The notes: generated by a model not told the origin, from the sequence alone. DNA of 64,000 nucleotides from Tretioscincus oriximinensis (GCA_022410635.1 JAJVDF010000213.1:173765-237764); one strand, 5' to 3'. Counted from the stretch's first letter, positions 1-13,662 are shown. Translations and numbers: made by a program.

Positions 1-3000
1 AATCCTAGTACTTTGGAGCTATTCCTGTCATTAAAAAGGATTCTGACTCAGCTATTCTTGCTACACTGACCCATTGAGATAGGTGCAGGATTGAGACAAA
101 TGTAACAATTGTTGTTTCTTTTTAGAATTATAGTCAAGCATATATATATATACTGCTTAACCATTTGGGTCATGACTTAGGAACTGTGATTTTCTGTGCC
201 AGTATATTATACTCGGGGAACAATTTTAAAAANCTTTGTAGTTTCACCATTACGAACAATTAATTTCTCCAGTAAAATAAGAAAAAAGAGNACTTTCATG
301 TACTGTGGTGTTTGTTAATTCTTCACTGATAATATGATTAAATATTCTCTTTTTCCCAGAACAAAGTAGCTTTTTCCTTTGTTATTTTGTTCTCTTGTTT
401 TAAGATGGTTTCACCACTATTTCATCTTAAAGAAATAGTGTGTAAAGAAATTAAACTAATGATTCAATTCCTTTAGAAACAAGGAAATGCCATTTCTTAT
501 TTTTGTTACTGAAAGCTGAGACCAATAAGTGTGTGATGAATCTCCAAACTCTTTTATTTTTTTAAACAACAATCTTCAAAAGTTGATTTAAAATTTAAGT
601 TTGGTAAGGGTTATGTATCAGTCAAGGAGACTGAAGGAGTTTTGCAGTTCAGAAAATAAGATGAGTAACAGCATACAACAAGAAATCAAAGGAAGGATCA
701 ATAAGAACATGTCAAATGTGGTAGAAAGAAAATCAAAGGTTAGGGGAACATCCACATCTGTTAGTTACAGGAGACCCAGACATTTGATAATAAAACACCT
801 TCCACACTGTAGAATACACTTATAATGTCACTGGATGGCCTACAAGCACAGACTCCACCGTGACCTTGTCCAGAGTGGGGGAAATATCTTGATACAAGGT
901 GCACCCACAGATTGGATTTTTTCACACTATCATAGTGTGATTCTGGGGAATTTGCCACATATAATTGCAGGTATTTGGCTGTGGTAGCATTAGAAAGGCC
1001 TTATGTGCTTTTTATGCTCCTATTGTACTTTGATTTCAATTCTTATACTATGATGTCACCACATGGATATCATCTGTGAAAACTAAGGGTTTAGGGTTCC
1101 AGCAGCTGTCCTGCTCCCATTTAATTTATACAGAAAAAAATGACACAGGAGTAACTGAGTAAAATCTGCACTTGCAGTCTCACAAACTCAGGCAAGTTTA
1201 AAGGAAAACCTGTTCGGCTACAAGGGGAGCCAGGAGCCATCGGCAGAAGGGACATAAACAGCCAGTGGTGGTAGTGTAAGATATTTTTAGCACTATCTAA
1301 AGTAATCGACCTACAAAAGGCAGCCATCTGGATGCACCCACAGAACAATCTAGTCACTGCTACACATAGGAACCTTACCAGCAAAAAGTACAGAAGATCA
1401 TTCCCAGCATATGGAAGTCCCTTCGTCTTTAAAACTAACAATCTGGTTTCCAATATGAGTTGCCAGCTCCAAAGATGAGGAGGCGTAAAGCAGACACATT
1501 TGGACATCCCATACCACATCCAATGGGTGGATGAAAGTGCACCTATCACGTACAACCCCCAGATAGTGGTAAATTCAAAAGAAGCATTCCACCCAGGGTT
1601 CCTCTTTACCAGCACTGTACGTTCTTANATTTCTACTGGCTCAAGCCAAGATATTTGGACTTTGATAGATCCTGAGTTAGAAGAGATTTATTTTTATTAA
1701 AACAAACATGGATGTGTTGACTATTGCAAACAACATTTGTTCTGCTTCTAGTTATAAGTAAATCGTTGAATCATATATGCTAAGTCATTTCAGACTTTTG
1801 TTCATATAATTTAGAATGAACAAGATACATGTATGTACACATCAATAAACTCAATAGTTACAATACATTCTCTGTTTTGGAAAAAAAATATGGAGACTCC
1901 AACTGATGTTAAACACCATGATTTTGATGCATATGCAAGATTGAGGATCAATTTACTTGCTGTTTTCCCTTGCATCTTAATAATGTGCCACTATTCTATA
2001 CTTCTTAAGACAAGTAGCAGTGGAGAAGGGAATTCTTTTTTAGAATATTTCTGCATTAAATCAAACGAAAACAAACAAAATAACCCAACTACCACACATA
2101 TCATTATAAAGTGTAATTTGGGAGGGAAAATGTGATGCTTGGAAACTGAAACAGAAAGAAGAACCTCATTTTGCTTGTTTCAATCGTTCACCTTGACACC
2201 ACACTGTCTGGTCCTATAAAAGTTGAAACTGAAACCATGCATCATGTACAAATGTTCTAGCCATGCTCTGATTCTATAACATACTGCAGACAATAATTTC
2301 CAGCTTCAAAAATCTATGAAACAACAAAAAAGGACTTATTTCGTGTAGTAAGAAATGCTTCACTAAAAACATACAAAAGTAACTAGAAAGATTAACAGAC
2401 AGACACATTACAGCTTTTTACGAATATGCAACTATTCTTTAAGAAACCACAAGACTCCTTGCGGTTTTAGTTATGAAACAGACAAATTGATACATAAATA
2501 TGACCTTGTGTTCTTTGCTACTTTTATAAATTCATTTGATGGTAATATGAACACTCAGTTCTTCAAATAAAGCATAACAGAAATGTATAGTAACACAAAC
2601 ACCCATATGCAAAAAAGTGTGGATAATGTGGAATATAGAAATTAATAAACCAATAAATTCCAATATTTCAACCACACTATTTTTCATAATTTTTTTCTGA
2701 TTTATCTTCCCAATACCTCCCCCACCCTTTTATAGCTATTGAATTTATATTTTTACCAAAGCTCTACTTGCACAGGCTCAGTGGTGTTTTAGGGATCATT
2801 GGTCTATGGAACAGGACCATAAGTTATCCTACATTGCTGCAACTTATCATGTTCCTAATACTCAGCTTGTGTGATCCTTGCTGCACAAGCAACATGATTA
2901 AAAGGTGGTTTAATTCAATTTTCCTTTATGCCCGTTTTTTATGATTCCATGATACTCATTTATAGAAAGTTTGAGCTTAAATTTTCTGCTTTTTCCCCCC

Positions 3001-4077
3001 ACGTTCATTCAAAATTCCAGTTATTTTTCTTAGCTAATAGCTTTCTAGGCTTTTCATGTATTGGCCGTGTAGTTGTTTAACTTTCCAGCTTTTCAGTCAA
3101 CTTTTCTTTGCTTCTGTTTTATAAATAACCTTTTGTTTATTACTCCTTAAGATATCTTTATCAGCATTTTTTTTGCTCAATTTAATAGTATCATCCATAT
3201 CTCTTTTCTTTCACATTTTGCTTCATAGTTTGAAATCCTCATTAACTATAGTTATATGGTATGTATAGCTAGAAGATTATGATAACATGATAATATTCCT
3301 GAATAGGAATTTCATTTTATAAAAAATGTAAAATGTTTTATATTTAAAAATATATATATGAATGAATCAAATATTATCACAGGAGCAAAAAACAGAAATG
3401 AATAATTTCTAGCTATATGCGTGTGTAGACATTCTTAAGGGTGTGTTGTATATATTTTTCATAATCTTTGCTGAATAAAGAGTTTTTACAGAATGAAAAA
3501 TGACCTCAAAGTTTGTGTGGGTAAGAAATGTGTAAGAGTTATGAACATTTTCTGTACACTTCCTGGGTGCTTATTATAGCATATTCTATTGCACCAGGGA
3601 TGCTGGTATTCACTTGGCAAACTGTTTTGATTAACTGTACAATGCATTGGAATATTCTGAACAACCTCAAGGACAAAAATGTTTGTAGTGTATAAAATCT
3701 CAGCTGTGATCACCATTTTTGTTATTCAAAGGAGATCGCAAGAAAATAACATTAAAAGATGATACTGGAGTTTAAACATTTCTTTTCGTCTGGTGTAACT
3801 TGAAATTCTCTTTCTTTGTGTCACAAGTTCAGTTTTTAAAATAAGCATATCTAGTTATTTTTTAGGCTTCTGATTGTTGTTAATTGTGATCAGGAGTAAC
3901 TATAAAGTAAGCAAGTCTTTTGCTAACAAACTGCTGTAGATATCAAACTTCAAATTTCATCATATTGTTGAACTAAATCAGTATTGGACAGTTAACAATT
4001 GAGAGGCTTGTTAATACATTTTTGAGAACTGTTACATCTACAATATACTAGACTCTGGCAGGCAACAGAAGCACATT
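1..4077. other. AT-rich unique sequence, no gene seen
   Basis: I see no coding region, RNA gene or recognisable repeat family here. The longest open frame in the window is here (minus strand, 1121-1615, 164 codons), but it shows no domain, repeated motif or splice context that I recognise. Short homopolymers and AT tracts are common. The stretch could be intronic or intergenic; nothing in it decides which. Confidence 0.6.
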
Positions 4078-4445
4078 TTAATGTATGAGGACCACCTCAC
4101 AGGGAGTGGAGTGCTGCCATGGAAACCACCAGGACATACTCCTGGTGCTCACGTGGATTCCAGCAGTCACCACAAGTGACCTCCCTGATTGATGGCTGGG
4201 CACTTGGTCTCGTGCGACTTTGTGCACGGTTCTCATCCCACATGCAGAAGTCCTCCGAGCCATGAGCTGCATGCATAAATGGAATGGTTCCTTGGAGGGC
4301 TCTGTTACAGAAGCGCACAATGTGTGTTCCAAGAAAACGTAGGCCTTAAGAGTTTTGCAGCACAATCCGTGCTGGCAAAGCATGATCCATTCCGATGGAG
4401 CTGCCTCTAGGTCGCTCCCATATAGGTAAGTTTCTGCTGTGTGGA
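4078..4445 (-). repeat. GC-richer block, possible old DNA-element fragment
   Basis: This block is clearly richer in G and C than its AT-rich flanks. Read on the minus strand it begins with GGCTGCATCCACACAGCAG, which resembles the terminal GGCTGC(A/G)TTC-type ends of other non-autonomous DNA elements in this window (15.8 kb, 39.5 kb, 62.7 kb). I could not find a matching opposite terminus or a target duplication. It may be a truncated element or a unique GC-rich patch. Confidence 0.3.
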
Positions 4446-5474
4446 TGCAGCCTTTATCTAGTATAAATATGGATAGGATAATACTGTAGAATTGCTTAAA
4501 AATAAAAAAATTAGCTTTTTTCAGAACTTGCTTTCAGGAAATATTGCTGGGAACTATTGCCATCCACTATCAGGAAGGAATATTCTCCATTTGCGCAGTC
4601 CTGGGAAACAGGAGCAGGAGTGGCAAAGACTGTAATCTAATCTTTCTGTATTCTACATGTCTGATTTCCTCGTCCATCATGAATAGGCAGAAAAAAGTTT
4701 CATAATATATTTCTACCCAATTACAGCAAAGTAATTGTGCAACAGGCATATGNAACAAAGAAGGATGGAATCCATCTTTCATGCCTCCTGCAGGAATTTT
4801 TGAGGCTGCTGGAATGATTGTGGATGGTTAAATGCAGATTATGCAAGGCAAATTTATGTTATGTTTAAGTATGATTTTGGAATGATTGTGGAATAATAAG
4901 CAATGCAGAAGCTCCGTTCATGTCCACATGTGTATCTAACCATAGTACATTTCAATTTTTTTCAGAGCATAAATCTCTTCTCTTTGCCTTTTTTTAAAAA
5001 TATAGGGATTTTTATGTTAACCGCTAGTTAATTCATGTGACTAATTATTGTTGATAAGCCTAGCAAGATTAGATGATTATTAATCATTTAATCCTTCTTA
5101 TTTTAGGGATGTACAAAAATTAACGTGTTTTGAATTTTCAAGAACTTTTCAGGTAAAAAAAAAATGAAACTCTTTCTTTATAGGAAAAGGATTTTGGAAC
5201 TATAGATGTCCAAAGAACTGCTAATACCCATGGGAAAGGGTTTGTCCTTTTGTTTTGAACTGTAAAATCCGTAAAGTCCTAGCTAGCATGGGAAAAACTC
5301 ATAACCTAGGGCTCCTTAATTGCCGAGATTGGTTTAACCTTCAACTTTTCAATTGTTCTTATTTATTTCAGAAATAAATAAATAATAAAAGGAGACTTTT
5401 TCAGAAATATTTGAATTAACATATGCTTTTTTCAAAGAAATAGCTGCATTCATCTGGGTCCAAAATATTTTGTG
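4446..5474. other. AT-rich sequence, nothing recognised
   Basis: No gene or repeat family is recognised. A few short inverted and simple tracts occur, for example AAATAAATAAATAATAAA near 5373. Confidence 0.5.
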
Positions 5475-5575
5475 GGTATGTACGTGTGTCTTGTAGTACC
5501 TTAAAAGATTGACAAGAAAAAGGCTAACGAGCTTTCATAGGCACATATACTTCTCCAGATCCTTTTTTTTTTTCA
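5475..5575 (+). repeat. Dispersed repeat tail, possibly Penelope-like
   Basis: Words such as TTGTAGTACCTTAAAAGATT followed by GAGCTTTCATAGGCA and TTCTCCAGATCC match two other places in this window: 62509-62645 (same strand) and 33955-34068 (opposite strand). This 'acttgtagcacctt...actaa...agctttc...cttcatcagat' signature is widespread in reptile and turtle genomes. I infer a Penelope-like or similar retroelement 3' part, but the class assignment is not certain. Confidence 0.45.
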
Positions 5576-5639
5576 ACATGTTGCCATAATTCATTTTCAC
5601 AAACCTGGGACAAAATTATACTGAACTGGATTTTGGGGA

Positions 5640-5962
5640 TTATCAACAAAAAACTAATAAAATGCCTTTGCCCCCTCTCCCCCCCCCCAAGTATGGAAGT
5701 GGTGAGCAGGGGGAAGGGTGCTTTTCATTGGTGTGTCTCGGTCTGTTTACTCCTCGCCGTCATTTACAGCCTGCGNCTCACCCACCACTCACCCACCCAC
5801 CTACTGCCCCCCACCAGATTGCATGGTCCTGCCCATGTTTTTCTCCTGATGGATCAATGTCGTCCCACAATCTGGAGGTGGAACCAGAGCGAAGGAGCCA
5901 GGACACTTTTTTTGTTCACAAATCTGGGACATTCCTGGTTTTCCGGGACATATGGTAACCCT
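5640..5962 (+). mobile_element. Truncated non-autonomous hAT-type element, 3' part
   Basis: The right end, CCGGGACATATGGTAACCCTA, closely matches the right end of the hAT element ending at 58727 (GGGACATATGACAACCCTA). Upstream is a C-rich stretch (5681-5689) and GC-rich sequence unlike its surroundings. No left terminus of the form TAGGGTTNCC is found upstream, so this copy is probably 5'-truncated and its left limit is approximate. The two short plus-strand open frames here are chance frames in repeat sequence. Confidence 0.5.
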
Positions 5963-7432
5963 AAACATGTTACAAAATTCTACCTTCTTTAATATCTGAT
6001 TTCAGTATGGACCTACACACAGGCAGGGCTTCCTAAAATCTTTCACAACAACATAGAAGCTTCCATGTTTGCATTGTTATTATGGACATAAATGTTCTTC
6101 CTATGAATGATAAGTGGGGAATTTCTGTGTATAGCATCCATCTTTGTCAACTACAATTAAGGAAAATACATGCACCAGAAATACGTATACACAAGAAAAA
6201 ATGATTTCTTCGTTCAGTGCTATGAAATTGTTTTTACCAAGAAGGCATGATGGTAGAGTGGTAGAACTAGAAGCACATGGAACTTGAGGCTATCATAAGC
6301 CATCATATTTTTGCTATCTAGAGATCTATTTAATGTGGATTGTGCTACAATTTGGCAAAAATAACAAAAATTTAGCAATTATATTGCAAAATTGCATAAA
6401 TACCATAAATTACGATGGTTTCTCTCTTCAGTCATTTACCCCTTACTTCATTGCACTTCACATTATGTCCTGCGATCCCACTCCCAAAGTGCCCAGACAA
6501 CAAATGGATGTCAAGAGACAGCGGCCAGAGCTGGAGCAGAGTGACCTGTCAAAATATGGGTGACCTTGTCNCACTTTAACAACAGCTTGTCCCAGCCTAG
6601 GATGGATTGCTTCTTCCCGAATGGATAATAATCCCTGTCATTGTCTAATTTAANTGGATCTACATACATTTCTAGCAATCTGCAAATATAATGCCTTAAA
6701 CAAAAATGGTTGAATATCTTCTTTTGAAACTCTTTGAAAGACATAAAACACCTCATAAGGGGAAACATTTGAAAACAAAATCTTCTTCTAAAATGTCAAA
6801 CTATTAGAAACAACATCAAAAGCATATCATCTGGGTCAGATAAAGACTTAAGCAGAACTGCTGATTGAACTCTTTTACTGTCGACCTACAGGACTTTAAT
6901 AAAGTTTGAAATCAGTTTCAAGGGCACTTTTGATATCCTGTCAAATAAACTGCTAGGCAAGCCCTTTTTTGTTGGCCCATAGTGGTAATCTATCACAATT
7001 ATTAAAGGGATTTTTAGGGCATACTGATCCTAAAAGAAGAAAATGTAATAACTTATCTTCAGAGTTGCTGCAAGGAACTTAATGAGCATATTTTGATGCC
7101 TTTTGTAAATGTAATTTGAAAGTGTTAAGCCAGAATTTCATTTTATTTGCTCGGTGAAGCTTCACTTGTGGTGATTTCAACACATTTTTATCTTTAATAT
7201 TTGTTGTCTTTCCTTTTGCAGCAGAACACATGAGTTTGAATGAATAACTGAAGAGCAGTATATGTGTTTAATATCACACTTATGTAATATGACATTTTGA
7301 ATACAAGGGAAGAGCCTTAAATTGCTTTTGAGACTACTGGTTGTTCATAGCACAGAACAGAGGGCAAATATGTAAGATTCCAGAAATGGCATTCCTTGCT
7401 TCCAGGATCCTGACTGGTGGAGAAGGAGAAGG
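5963..7432. other. AT-rich sequence, no gene seen
   Basis: No gene or repeat family is recognised. The part around 6960-7180 is free of repeats and has moderate complexity with several TAAT/ATTA words. It could hold conserved non-coding sequence, but that needs comparison with other genomes. Confidence 0.5.
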
Positions 7433-7681
7433 AAGAAAACTTGGCTTTTATATCCCGCTTTTCTCAACCCAAAGGCAATCAAAGTGGCTTTCATAATTTT
7501 CTGTCCTTCTCTTCAGACCAGACTCCTTGTGAAGTAGAAAGTTCATACAGACTGAGAAAGCTACCAACTGTGCCTGCCCCAAGGTCACCCAGCTGGCTTT
7601 TGTGGAGGAGTGCAGAATNGAACTGGGAGGCTTCCAGTTAAGAGTCTGACATTTTAACCACAACACCAGAATGGCTCTGGA
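7433..7681 (-). repeat. Sauria-type tRNA-derived SINE
   Basis: Read on the minus strand it starts with a tRNA-like head (TTGTGGTTAAAATGTCAGACTC, an A-box-like segment; then CCCAGTTCNATTC, a degenerate B box). It continues with the lineage-typical middle CACTCCTCCACAAAAGCCAGC and TGGGTGACCTTGGGGCAG, and ends in GAGAAAAGCGGGATATAAAAGCC. This order is that of squamate Sauria SINEs. The copy is nearly full length but diverged. It indicates a squamate genome. Confidence 0.85.
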
Positions 7682-7904
7682 AAAAAATAGGCAGAAGTGA
7701 CACTGGTAATCATGATGCTTAGTAGGATTTTAATCTGTTGTTCTAGCCAAGGAGATGAGAGTGATCCACCCCCTCGTTTTAACTAGAGAGAGAGCAAGAA
7801 AATGCTCATAGATTAGATATGCTAATAAAATAACTCAGGCCCTCGAAATCATAAAAAACATGATGAACCACTCTGGTGATGTCCCAACAGTATAATTAGT
7901 TAAG

Positions 7905-8090
7905 AGGTGATTGTCTCCTGAATGGAGCAACAGGCAGTACTCCTGAAATACCAAGAACAGGTGCATATTTTGCCTTCTTCTGTTCGTTCTGCCCAGGTGC
8001 ATCTGGTGGCCTCTGTATGAGACAGAATGTAGGACCAGATGGGCTCTGGCCCAATTCAGCATGGCTCCTCCTATGTTCTTATGGGTCTTT
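7905..8090 (+). repeat. CR1-type LINE 3' end
   Basis: The segment carries TGGAGCAACAGGCAGTACTC, then CAGGTGCATATTTTGCCTTC, GGGCTCTGGCCCAATTCAGC and ends in CTCCTATGTTCTTATGGG. The same ordered words occur at 28541-28752, 31800-32015 and 56330-56520. In the last copy they follow a CR1 reverse-transcriptase remnant, which ties this tail to CR1. 5'-truncated, as usual for LINE copies. Confidence 0.8.
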
Positions 8091-9755
8091 GATTCTTAGT
8101 TCCTTCTGGGATTTTGTCCTGACAAGGACGTTGGCAAGATCAGAGAGAGAGAGAGAGAGGATCTATTTTTAAATGTTTTAATTACTTGCACACTTTATCG
8201 TTTACTATTGTTATTCTTTCTGGGATCTATGGTAAAGGGCAGGATATACATTTCTAACTAAAATAAATAAAAACAAAGTGTTTCAATACAGTGACAACAA
8301 TATATATGCTCGTATTTATATCAGCTGCTATATTGAAAATCATATTTGCCAAAAATAATTATCCCTAGTGTGCTGGAACTTGGAGTTGAATATGTAATTC
8401 TTGATCCTAGCCTCAAAGTGAGGATTGTACAGAAAGGATGAGTGATGTTACCTTCCTTGTGAAAATCATGGCGCTAAATTAACTTCCTAATCCATTCCAA
8501 ANGACTGATTGGTGTTCTTAAAGCTGATACTGATGATGACCACCTGTTGGAAAATCAAAAACTGGCAGATGCTGTTCTGAGTGTATAATAGACCTTGATT
8601 GGGGCCAAGAGTATATCATAGAAATGAATATGCAGCTATTAATCAACTGCCTTTACTCCATATGCCGATTTATCCCCATTTAAATTATGAAATGTTCATT
8701 CATCCTTCCTCATGTAGAGCTAGTGCAAATAAAAATTCCATTGGGCTATTTCCTGCAGTAAGAACTTAAAAAAAATCTGAGATCTTCATTTGGCATCAAA
8801 CACTCTTCTAATTAAATTGTTCTTTTAGATCTTTTAGATATCCCATAGAGTGTGTTAAACCCAGTACTATGGATTAAATTCAAGTGATGCATTAAAAATG
8901 TACTTAACATCTATATAATTAGATATTAATAAACACTTTTGGTAATTACCTCTAAAGCCATATTTTAAAAACAGAATACTATCATGATTCATAATGTTTT
9001 TTTAAAAAAATGAGCTTTTAACTACCTGTTAATTATGAAAAGCATTTTATAAACCATTTCCAGAAATTATTAAATATAATTAATATTTTGCAATAACAGA
9101 AAGTGTAATATGAAAATAATACTTTATAGATTACTTTTTAATTTGCCCGCTTTTGTTCATAGACTGTTTTATATTTTTGTGTTTTAGATTCAGAGTTTTA
9201 GATGTTACATCCATTTAATGAATCAATTACTAGCATCGTTTTATTCATTCCGAATGATAGATGAAGAATGCAGTGTCAGATCTTACAGATGTTTCTATGC
9301 TATGGAAATTGTTGNTATAGATGTTTCTATACCAGGTCTAGTGTTAATGAGCAAACTTTTTTGAACTATTTTGCAGCTTCTTAAATGTTCCTGCTGTCAA
9401 CCTCCTCTTTTGTACAATCTGTGCTTTGCCTCAAGGATATAAATAGAATACTAGTTCCTGAGGTCAATACTTACATGTATCCTATTGAACACTACAATAT
9501 CTATGTCAAAATGACATATTTATTTTAGAAAATTATTTCTTCCTCCTGTAGGCTTTATGATGNTTGGCAGTTCATTATGTCCTATGTGGGAGGGACATTT
9601 AACTACATTTCTCAAAAGCCTTGGAAAGAAGGTAAAAGAAAGTAACATCTCCCATGTTTACTATTTTCTAACTTAAATGTCCTTTGAAGTTAGGTTGCTT
9701 TTGAAATAAAGGGACTTGCAATGGTATTTCTTCTCCCTGCGTGAAATTTAAATAA
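8091..9755. other. AT-rich sequence with short (GA)n and a SINE-tail remnant
   Basis: A short (GA)n run lies at about 8143-8159. The stretch 8215-8275 (GGGCAGGATATACATTTCTA then AAATAAATAAAAA) resembles a decayed SINE 3' tail. From 8280 to 9755 I recognise no repeat or gene; the sequence is AT-rich and repeat-free. Confidence 0.5.
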
Positions 9756-9863
9756 GTGGTTCTTAAATTGTGGCCCTCCAGATGTTCTTGAANAACTCCC
9801 AGCATTCCACTTCTAGCACTCCTGGGTCTGAAACATCTGGTGTACAACAATTTGGGAACCACC
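9756..9863. repeat. Small palindromic MITE
   Basis: The ends are an imperfect inverted repeat: GTGGTTCTTAAATTGT at the left and ACAATTTGGGAACCAC at the right, with CCAGATGTT/AACATCTGG further in. The inner words GTGGCCCTCCAGATGTT and ACTCCCAGCATTCC are typical of a MITE common in reptile genomes ('...ccctccagatgtt...aactccca...'). Short and diverged. Confidence 0.65.
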
Positions 9864-10404
9864 AAATATATTGAATGAGAATTTAATGCATATGGCCTAT
9901 TCTCTCCTCTTTCTAAAGAGTTTTGTTAAATATAACATTTGTATGTTGTTCTAGATAAAACCCAGGTACATTTACTTAAGCAAAATAATAAACTCCATAC
10001 AATATATATAGTGATGAATCAGAAAACTGTCAATCTGGTAAACCCTGTAAGATTTAAATAGATGCTGGCAGTATGGTACAATTAATGCATGACATATTTA
10101 TTCTTCCTGGTTAAATTGTAAATGAATAAATTGTATACAAATAATAAATAGAATATAGGTAATGCATGACTAAATTGGATAACATTAGTATATGAGTAGA
10201 ATTGCAAAACCTTAAATGGGTCAGTCTTAATCTCATGGGAAGCAGGNCATAGTAGCAATTGGTTTATCACTNCTGATTCTGCTGAACCATGCTTTGATCA
10301 CCAGACTCTTCAGAGATCAGTGTTATTGAGCAAATTTAGAGGAACAGTGTGCTTGCTTGTTTGTTTTTAATGGCAACTCCCCATTCAAAATACTGTATAC
10401 AGTG
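9864..10404. other. AT-rich sequence, nothing recognised
   Basis: No gene or repeat family recognised. Confidence 0.45.
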
Positions 10405-10610
10405 CAGATCACAAAAAGATAATGTGGACCTGAAAAAAGTGCAAAAACAGCAACTAGAATAATTGGAGGTCTTGATCACCTTCCTTTTTGAGATCAAGTT
10501 GCAATATTTAAATCTGTTCAGCTTTGAAATGCAGCATATAAGATGTGATCTGACTGAAGTTCATAAAATTGTACATGGGGTGACAAAGGTGATGTTCTGT
10601 ATTGCACAAC
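10405..10610 (+). repeat. Old CR1-type LINE fragment
   Basis: Diverged copy of the CR1 3' coding region. Words such as GTGCAAAAACAGCAACTAGAATAAT, CAATATTTAAATCTGTTCAG, ATAAGATGTGATCTGACTGA and GTTCATAAAATTGTACATGG align in order with the CR1 copies at 27340 and 55850. Stops and indels are frequent, so it is dead. Limits are approximate. Confidence 0.65.
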
Positions 10611-13356
10611 ATCAGCAATCAGGGATCTTTCTATAAAGCTCTTGAGCTGCCAAGTTGGGTTGACCAAAGGAAAGTTTCTGTTGGATTTTTGTTTTCATCC
10701 AATGGAACATGGGTCTATGGAAATTGTTCCCTGATGGCCACTAGCATGGAATGTTTACTTAGCTAAATTCATGGAGGTCAAGTGCATCAGTAATCGGTTA
10801 GAACAGATGCCTAGACTTGGGATGGAAATAAAAACAAGAAGCTTGTATATGAAATTGAAAAATCCTGATATTAGCCTGTTATGTGCTTTAGTTAGGCAGC
10901 ATGCTCAGCTATATAGCTCCTATCTGTCATAGTTGTATTTGTTGTAATGTCTTGGGGGGAAAGGACTGGCGGATGAAGTAAAGGCACAGAGTCTTGCTAC
11001 ACACAAATTTAAAGTGAATTTGTGTGTATCCAGTGTGATAAAAACACACAGAAGTGAGAGATCTTGTGGAGAATGTGGGCTACTAGCTCTAAGAATCCAT
11101 GATGGGGTATTTTATCAGAGTAGCTTACCTTCATTTATTTTATTTTCATGAAAGATTGCAAATGCATATTTGTAGAAGTATGGGTGTTCCAAGAGTAGGT
11201 AAGACAATGTGTAGAAATGAATGATTCCTATTGCTACCTATTTCTTTCTCTTTTTTCCCCTTTACCATGGAAAGATGCTGAAAATATCTTTTGATAGTTA
11301 TGCATTGGATGGTTTCTTTTGGAGAGAAATTTCCTCCCCCAACTTCTGAATCAGTCACATACAGTGACTTTTGCTTCCACCATTGTTGTTTCTTTTACTT
11401 TTGTACTGGAATGCTCTTAGGCAATTGTGCTTTTTTCACAAAAGCAATTTAAAAAACCTTTTCCTTAGCAAAGGTATTGATAAAGATGTAGGCAGTTAAG
11501 CAACTGGATTTTGGTTTTTTTTTTTGGTGGGGAGGAGGGAGAACTGTTTCTTATGTAGGATCATTCTCAGTCTCAGGAGGACTTTTTGCANGGGCTGCCT
11601 AATGATTGTATCCTGCATTTCTAAGCTTCTAGATGTGCACGTTAAAATGGATCTACAAAAACCCTAGCCTGACTGATATGGCTCCATCTATTTTGGATAG
11701 AACTTCATATGGATCATTGATAGACCTGTTTAGTTGGGATTTCTAGCTTCACAACCTGGGGACATGAAGAAGATATGCCTTCAAGACATTCAATGGCACA
11801 CTATGCTGTACCATTGAAATGCATCTCCCTACCCAAGATCAGAAAGATAAAAATACTAGGTGAATTAATCCGCTGCCTCTGTCTAATACAGTGAGATCTA
11901 ATACCCCTCCCCATGGGCACTCCTCCCCACCCCACCTCCACCCAACAATATTCTGAGGTGATGGAGATGACGGTGCTCCTCCAGACCTCCTCCCCACCAC
12001 CGCCACTATCGACTTGAATTTCTGCCTGTTCCACCTAGTGGCCGGAACTGGTAATTTATCAGACCGAGCTGGCCCATACAAAAATGGCATCACGATCGGG
12101 TGCCTNGTTTGCGTTTTATATATAAGGATTTCTGTCCCTCACAGCTCCCCATCTTTCTGTAAATTCTACAATAAGTATTCATGAGGAGAGAAGGAGAATA
12201 AAGGTGTANTAACAATTCCATTCCAGAACTGTTTCTTAGTTACCTCAGATATTTATTTATCTTTGTTTTGCTGTGTTATCACAGAGAAACTAATAAGTCA
12301 GATTTCAGTGGAAGACCTTTACTGCCCAAAGTGAGAATGGTCTGCCAACAATTATTTCCTATTAGACCTAATGTGAAGGATTATTATATACTCCCCCCAT
12401 TCCATGAATTGTAAGTCATCATTGATATAAAGCACAGTTGCTTAATTTTTTTAAAATCTATTTAAAATGTTTTAATGGAAACCAGTCATTTTGGAAGTCA
12501 TTTCACTCCATTGAAGTCCAGTATAAAATATGCCTCATATAGGTATAATATAATATTCTTGTAAAATACGGTGTGCTATAATAACATTTTAAGAGAGAAC
12601 TGAATTAGTAGTCAACTTACTGTCTTCTCTGTGTATTAATCATTCTCTTCTGCCAGGCAAGTTTGTATTAATAAATGTTTCTTTTGGGAATAGTGACAAA
12701 GTGCCAGGATGTCTACAATAAGGTTTCTATTGATTAGTAAGACCCAAATTCAGTCCAATCCAATATTATTTATGTTTGTAATTACTAAATAGAGTAGGCA
12801 GAGCTTGGACTGGAACCAAGATTGACGTTCAGACTTAGTACTATAATGAGGCTTTAATAAACCAGTAATAGGCAGCTTCACAAAATGAAACAAGCACTGT
12901 TCACAAACACATAAATCAGTTCTGCAGATCTTAAATACATAAATGATATTGATAAAAAAAAACTGTTACATTTTTGAGGTCCAAATATAATTACAGATCA
13001 AGCTATGCCAGTTTATTTCCTCTCAAAAGTTCAGACATTTTATGGATTCACTTGCAAGTTTATAAATAAATAAATACTTGGATGACTACAAAAAATAATT
13101 AAGTATATTTTGTTATTCTCATCAGAACATTGGAGCTAAGAGTACAGAGTTAAAAATCTTTGCAACCAAAATTCAATGTACTAGTTGAGGATCAAAGATA
13201 TAGTACCTAACTTTATAATGCATGATAAACAGGATATCCACTGATGAATTTACTTTTTGTTATGAATACTATCACTTATCGTTCATCATCACCTATTAGA
13301 GACATGCATGAACAAGATTCACAAGTTTATTTTGCAGTAAAAGTGAATACTAGTCT
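10611..13356. other. Unique sequence, no gene seen
   Basis: No coding region or repeat family recognised. A GC-richer patch at 11880-12090 produces overlapping open frames on the minus strand that have no domain features. An oligo-T run occurs near 11515-11525. Confidence 0.5.
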
Positions 13357-13662
13357 GCACGAATGACTCAGTCGCTAAAGAAACAGGCTCTCATCTGGGA
13401 GATCGGGTTTTGAAGCCCTGTATCGGACATGGGGAGGGGTGAGCACCTTCCACTAGCCTGCAGCTCTAGCCAACCCAGCTATTCGAAAGCATGAATTGCA
13501 AGAAATTGCAACTGACTGCAAGTAGATAAGTGGGAACCACCACAGCCTGGTGGGGAAGACAGAATGTAAGTCTTTGGGCAAAATACCCTTGTAAGCTGCT
13601 TTGAGTCCCTTTGAAAGGTGAGAAAAGCGGGGTATAAGATCCCAGTCCTTCCTTCCTTTGAT
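13357..13662 (+). repeat. tRNA-derived SINE, second family
   Basis: Starts with GCACGAATGACTCAGTCGCT (A-box-like) and has GGGTTTTGAAGCCC, a degenerate B box, about 45 bases later. The body includes GAATTGCAAGAAATTGCAAC and GGGAACCACCACAGCCTGG. The tail GAGAAAAGCGGGGTATAAG is shared with Sauria SINEs. Four more copies of this roughly 300-bp SINE lie at 25204, 32910, 35165 and 41949. Confidence 0.8.

Noticed and set aside
1121..1615. 164-codon open frame on the minus strand, the longest in the window
   Set aside because: The translation has no recognisable domain, no repeat or signal order of a known family, and the surrounding DNA has no splice or promoter context. A frame this long can arise by chance in 64 kb on six frames.
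4078..4383. 101-codon minus-strand open frame in a GC-richer block
   Set aside because: No family motif, no conserved start context and two alternative frames of similar length overlap it.
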